NCBI RefSeq assembly: GCF_026210795.1
Contig: NC_089444.1
Location: forward strand, 1,664,501-1,728,500
Length of the DNA stretch: 64,000 nt
Direction: 5' to 3'
From: Rhizophagus irregularis
Lineage: Eukaryota; Glomeromycota; Glomeromycetes; Glomerales; Glomeraceae
Shown here: piece after piece, positions 59,580 to 64,000 of the stretch
How the letters are laid out: the number at the start of each line of letters is the position of its first letter
How positions within the stretch are numbered: the first letter of the stretch is position 1
Made by a program: the position numbers and the translations under genes
Notes under the pieces: generated by a model
Databases searched by the model: none
What the model was told of the DNA's origin: nothing
Seen by the model: the letters and a program-made list of their open reading frames with translations, nothing else

Positions 59580-60245
59580 ATAATTACTATAATGCAATTT
59601 TAACTTGACCTCTAGTGATTTAATTTTAATAACATTTTTTTAACTTATAGCTCTCATTTAGCTCTACAAATCTAGATTTACAAAACAAAAAAAAGTTTGT
59701 TTAAATTGAATTAATAGAAACCAAGATAATTGTATTTACATTATAATAATTATTATAATGCAATTATCTTGACTTCTAGTGATCCAATTTTAACAAACTT
59801 TTTTTTGTTTATAGCTCTCATTCAATTCTACAAATATAGCTTTACAAAACAAAAAAAAGTTTGTTCAAATTGAATCACTAGAAGCCAAGATAATTGTATT
59901 TACATTATAATAATTATTATAATGCAATTATCTTGACTTCTAGTGATCCAATTTTAATAAACTTTTTTTTGTTTTATAGCTCTCATTCAATTCTACAAAT
60001 ATAGCTTTATAAACCAAAAGAAGTTTGTTCAAATTGAATCACTAGAAGCCAAGATAATTGTATTTATAATTTATATTATAATAATAATTATTATAATGCA
60101 ATTATTTTAACTTCTAGTGATCTAATTTTAATAAACTTTTTTTTAATTTATAGCACTCATTTAGCTTTAAAGTCTAGCTTTACAAAACAAAAAAAAAGTT
60201 TGTTCAAATTGAATTACTAGAAGCCAAAATAATTATATAATACTA
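59580..60245. repeat. Tandem array of four palindromic ~165-bp units
   Basis: Units begin near 59586, 59751, 59915 and 60090. Each is an inverted repeat: the left arm CAATTATCTTGACTTCTAGTG, continuing to AACAAACTTTTTTTTGTTT, pairs with the right arm AAACAAAAAAAAGTTTGTT and CACTAGAAG..AAGATAATTG, around a short centre (CATTCAATTCTACAAATATA). Copies 2 and 3 are nearly identical and copies 1 and 4 are diverged. The linker is ATTATAATAATTATTATAAT. Confidence 0.85.
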
Positions 60246-60369
60246 ATTATTATATATAATATTTAATATTTAATAGTAATAATTTTTTTAGCCAATCAGA
60301 TTTCAATCAGGTGGGGTGGGGGTTAAGGCTATTAATTGAGAGAAATCAGCTGATTTCTGGCACGCCCTT

Positions 60370-61425
60370 AATAATTTGAACAATAAAATTCCTATCATTT
60401 TACTTAAGGCGCTCGACGTTCTCGCATTTGCCAAGTAAAAACTAAGACTACCAGTGAACTGAATTGATCAGTATCGGTATTGTTAATTACTGAAACTGAT
60501 CATCAGTTTTAAATCTAATATAGTAGTTTTATCTAATATTCACGTAACACATGCATGTAGATAATTTTTAAAATTATCACAGTTTACTGTACTAAGACTC
60601 TTTAATTTAAGTTTCATTTTAATAGTTTCAGAAAATAATTCTTTCGCAGTTATGTCAGGTTTAACTTATAAGTCATCTTCAGACTTAAGGTAAAAATCAT
60701 ATATAAAATTCTTTACAGATTCTACTATAAAAGGAAATTTTATGTTACATTGTTATAATTTTTTTCCTTTTTAACTAATTAACTAATAGAATTTAAGAAA
60801 AAAGTAAGGTAAAAATTATTAGTAAAGAGCCAATTTTCTACAGTGACTTTTATTATAAGTAAGCAAAGTCCTGTTTAAACTAAGTAAAGTAAAAGTAGAT
60901 ATTAACAATCATTTTTAACTTACACAATACATATCATATGTATGATATTAATGTACATACTGGTCCAAATTTGGAAGTTATGCATTTACATACAATTGAA
61001 TTAACGTTAATTCTAGTATTAAAGACCATGTTAGGTTTCTAACTGGAACCCATTAATAAAAATAAAAATAAAAAATTCTAGTATTAAAGAACCCTGTTAA
61101 GAAGCCTCATTCCGAATATAAGTCCCCCCATTTTTGCACGTAATTCCAGCCAAACACATCATAATGTAGGCCAAATTTGTCATAATTCTGGTAGGGATAC
61201 TTACTTTCTGGTGTGCTTATATTCGGAATTTTATGTCGATATTAACGTACGAACTGGCCGGAGTTAACGTTAACGCTATCACGTGCAAGTGCATAACTCC
61301 TAAACTCGAGCCAGTTCGTACGTTAATATCGTACACCCCCACTGTACGTTTAAGGGATAATCAATACGTATATATAAAGCACCGATATTTGAATATTTAA
61401 CGCGAAGATACGCCTTCCAGGAAAA
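60370..61425. other. Intergenic with two MITE-like copies
   Basis: About 60655-60885 is a reverse-orientation copy of the family at 4047-4285 and 26826-27045. Positions 61233-61340 hold a MITE whose two ends form a perfect 22-bp inverted repeat (starting CGATATTAACGTACG), enclosing GCTATCACGTGCAAGTGCAT. No gene was seen before 61426. Confidence 0.55.
61233..61340. mobile_element. ~100-bp MITE with 22-bp perfect inverted ends
   Basis: Left arm at about 61236-61257 and right arm at about 61311-61332 are exact complements. The centre, CACGTGCAAGTGCATAACTC, recurs around 32365-32395, where the ends have decayed. Confidence 0.7.
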
Positions 61426-63090
61426 ATGTCAAATTCGCAAAACTCCGACGCGAAACACGTGAGATTTATCGAGTTAAGAGATAATTTGATTTTTTCTACG
61501 TTTTATGTTCTGTAGTGAGATTAATGACACTATCGGTAATTGTTAAAGACCTAGCAATGATAATACACCTATAGAGCAAGAATCTGGAAGGTTTCCTCCT
61601 ACACTCTCAGTTTCCACTACGACGTCTACTAATACTGAACAAAAACATAAGAAAAAAAGTAGTATTTTATTTTTATTGAAGTTTGTTTTCGAATGCATTA
61701 ATCAGAAATATCTTTTATAGCTCGTGAAGTTCAGTCGCGTTATATGCAATCCGTTTCAAATAACTCTAATGATAAGACTGCAGTGCCAAATAAGAATCAG
61801 GACGGTAAAAAGACTGCTGCATCTGATGCATTCGTAGGAGGTAAAAGATTCAACATCAAACCCATCAAAGTTGTACAGAAACAATTGGGCATGTCTCGAT
61901 TAACTGTTCAGAAGCATAAGGCTGAATCGTTAAAATTTGCACCTACTCAAACGAATTTGAGCAAAAATCACGGTATTTATTATGATATATGAGATTTCTA
62001 TTACTTCAGATAAAAATATGTACTAATTCATCTTTATACATAGAAGCAGTAAGTCAGGTGAGATTAAAAAAGAAATTTTAAGGTTTGCAATTTTTAAATA
62101 AATTTAAAGTCTGATAATTTTTCGAATAAAAGAAGGCCTTACAAGATACCTATATTCCAGCTGAAGTGAGTAACGAAATTGTTTTAAATCAAAACATTTC
62201 TGTCACTGATAATTAACTTTTTAATTAGAATCACAATTTAGATGATGAAATTGTAATGCTTAATGCGCGTTTGACGCAATGGTGTTTCATAAATGCTAAA
62301 GCAGAACGCGCGTTTGAGTGTCAAAAACGAACTGCAGAGGTAAAGCTCATTTTGAACCAATTTTTGTTTGAGAGTGAAATAATGTTAATAAATTATATTA
62401 GGCACAATTATTGGATGCATGGGAATTGCTTGTCGAGAAACAAGAAGAATTGTCAAAGACAAGTAGGAAATTTACATTAGAAAAAGAAATCATATTTTTA
62501 AATACGACTTTAAAACTCCAGGTATTTCAGTTTTAAAATTATTTAATAATAATTAAAAAAAATTAATTTTATTCACTTTATACGACAATTTAGCAAAACA
62601 TATTATTACAAATCAACGAACATTTTGAGATTTTTAAGAAACATTATATTTCATTCGCATCGTCTTTAGCAAGTACTACGACGACAATGCCAATTGCCAA
62701 TATAATAACTGGAGAATTAGGTATCCTTGCTCGAAAATGAATTCCTTATTTATTGTTTTCTAAAGTCTAGTTCAATTTTTATTTCTACAGGTCAATTGAA
62801 GGATGAAATTATCACGTGTTCATTAGTAGCCGAAGACGTTTTACGTAAATGGGACATGGAGTCACCACTGGTAAGAATTATTTGTTCTTTATTTAAGGGA
62901 ATTTTGTAATTAATTTATACCGTGTCTTTGAAACCAGATACATGATGTCGCTTTCTCCATGTACGTATTATGTACGAACATCAAAGAAGGTATCCAAGAG
63001 TTAAATGAGTGCAATGCTCTTCTTCGGGAAATTTCTGAAGCTGAAACTATTGAAGCTAGCTTGAGAATTCAAAAAGTCGAAACTATTTAA
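61426..63090 (+). CDS. Augmin-complex subunit 8 (HAUS8)-like protein
   Basis: Exons 61549-61658, 61721-61972, 62044-62057 (14 nt), 62133-62165, 62229-62339, 62402-62521, 62594-62720, 62791-62870 and 62938-63090 join in one frame to the stop at 63088-63090. The N-terminus is disordered and basic and contains TREVQSRYMQS, like the SRYLQ motif at the start of HAUS8. The C-terminal half is helical: ECQKRTAEAQLLDAWELLVE, QQNILLQINEHFEIFKKHY, LASTTTTMPIANI and IQELNECNALLREISEAE, in the same order as the HAUS8 coiled coils. Augmin nucleates branched microtubules on spindle microtubules, and HAUS8 supplies the microtubule-binding end. The first exon is unsettled: ATG at 61426 fits, but the frame only joins with a short 37-nt intron (61512-61548), so the 5' end may be wrong. 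Confidence 0.6.
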
Positions 63091-64000
63091 TGATAACTAA
63101 TTATGCCATATAGCAATCCTTCTTGTTTTGGCTAATTTAAATTTTCCCTTTTAAATTGTAAATCAAACATTATGTCTTACTATTGTACGTCTTGTAACAG
63201 ATAGTATAATAATAAAGTAACCCAGATGTTACTTTTATAATTATACTAATTTAAGCTTATTAATTTTATTGTGCCATTTGTTTGGAAAAATGAAATTAAA
63301 ATTCAACACACACTTCCCGGTCAAAAGTATTCGACCACCCTAAAAATTAAAAAATAATTAAGAAAATAGAATTTTTTAATAAAATTTTACATTTATTTTA
63401 AAGTATGAAACATTAAAAACTATTTAAAAGTGTTTTTTTTACTTAAATAGTCTGTATAAATATTTAAGGGTATTGCTAAATCTTTGCACCAGCATCAATG
63501 AGCAGAGTTTATGACATTTTAATTCTGCCCAAAATTCTACTTTAATTACCAGTAGTGATGTTTAGCAATACTCAATATTTAAAAAATGTGAAAAATTTTA
63601 TTTTTAACTAGATTTTTTGACTAAAAAATACCTTGTATTTTTTGTTAAGAAATCTGCCTTTGAAAATTGTTAAGATTTAGTAAAAATAATGGCTTTATAC
63701 ATATAAAATTTGCAAAAATTTATAATAATTTCAACTAGCCCAGTGGTACCAACAAAAATTTTATGATTATGTGACATACTTTTTTAATCATCACAAGCAG
63801 CACATCCTACCAGATTTTCACTATTTACAGTCAGACTTCCATAATTACACATCCCTTGGGACTATATGCATAATTTTCAAAATAGTGCATTTAAAGAGGA
63901 TATGCATTTATAGAGGTAAAATAATTAGAGATTGAAACTGAACCAAAGAGTGGATTTAGAGAAGGTATACATAGTAAATGCAATTATGAAGAGTGCAATT
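63091..64000. other. AT-rich end of window, possible ends of further transposons
   Basis: CACACTTCCCGGTCAAAAGT followed by ATTCGACCACC near 63309-63340 resembles a Tc1-type terminal repeat. CAGTCAGACTTCCATAATTA near 63829 resembles a pogo-type end. No partner ends or transposase are visible before the window stops, so neither is called as an element. Confidence 0.35.

Larger units (their letters stand above)
57290..60369. mobile_element. Composite element with ~28-bp inverted ends enclosing nested elements
   Basis: AAGGGGCATACCAGAAATCA (57290 on) and the reverse complement of the right end, AAGGGCGTGCCAGAAATCA, correspond and continue into the palindrome AAATCAGCTGATTT. Between them lie an 845-bp inverted-repeat element, a Tc1 element and the palindromic array. 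Part of the match comes from the palindrome itself, so confidence is moderate. Confidence 0.45.

Overview
The window is eukaryotic and probably fungal. It is very AT-rich, its protein genes are split by short GT-AG introns (roughly 55-130 nt) with CTAAC/TTAAC-type branch points, and well over half of it is nested transposable elements. The gene content (a Bsd2/NDFIP adaptor, an NFX1-type zinc-finger helicase relative, an Alba protein, a rhomboid, Mic10, a centrin and an augmin-like subunit) together with abundant pogo, Tc1, hAT-like and RNase H-bearing LINE elements fits an arbuscular mycorrhizal fungus of the Rhizophagus type. That assignment is inference from style and content; no marker gene proves it.

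Positions 1-33,500 are an accessory, repeat-built region. After AT-rich sequence with hairpin repeats and two pairs of direct repeats, a pogo-like shell (4,513-25,677, matching ends, TA on both sides) has been filled by successive insertions. These are a full-length but decayed LINE (LINE-1), a 5'-truncated second LINE (LINE-2), and four tRNA-headed SINE-like units. Every boundary carries a copy of one 15-bp sequence, ATAATCACCAAATAT, as if elements had landed repeatedly on the same site. LINE-1 is itself split by a 5,455-bp DNA transposon (11,878-17,332). Inside it lies the oddest structure of the window: about 19 tandem intron-like units, each with a 5' splice site in a hairpin, a branch-point-like CTAAC in a second hairpin, a pyrimidine tract and TAG, separated by 20-40-nt 'mini-exons'. 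Two decayed pogo-type transposons follow (27,223-29,817 and 29,853-32,167).

Positions 33,500-53,400 form a gene island with seven reconstructable genes: a Bsd2/NDFIP ubiquitin-ligase adaptor (+), a 2,194-residue ZNFX1-like protein whose Walker A motif is destroyed (+), an Alba/Rpp25-like protein (-), a rhomboid protease (+), Mic10 with a glutamine-rich extension (-), a centrin (+), and a 949-residue basic nuclear-type protein of unknown function (-). All exon joins quoted for these seven preserve frame.

Positions 53,400-64,000 return to repeats: palindromes, degenerate TAACCCTAA-like sequence, a pyrimidine-rich tract, a transposase-like relic, a nest of an 845-bp inverted-repeat element, a Tc1 element and a tandem array of palindromic units. 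A split gene resembling augmin subunit HAUS8 ends the coding content.

The host genes do not form an operon-like unit; they are ordinary housekeeping functions (protein sorting, RNA biology, mitochondrial inner membrane shape, microtubule organisation). Exon coordinates were worked out by hand from splice signals and frame. No alignment or database search was run.
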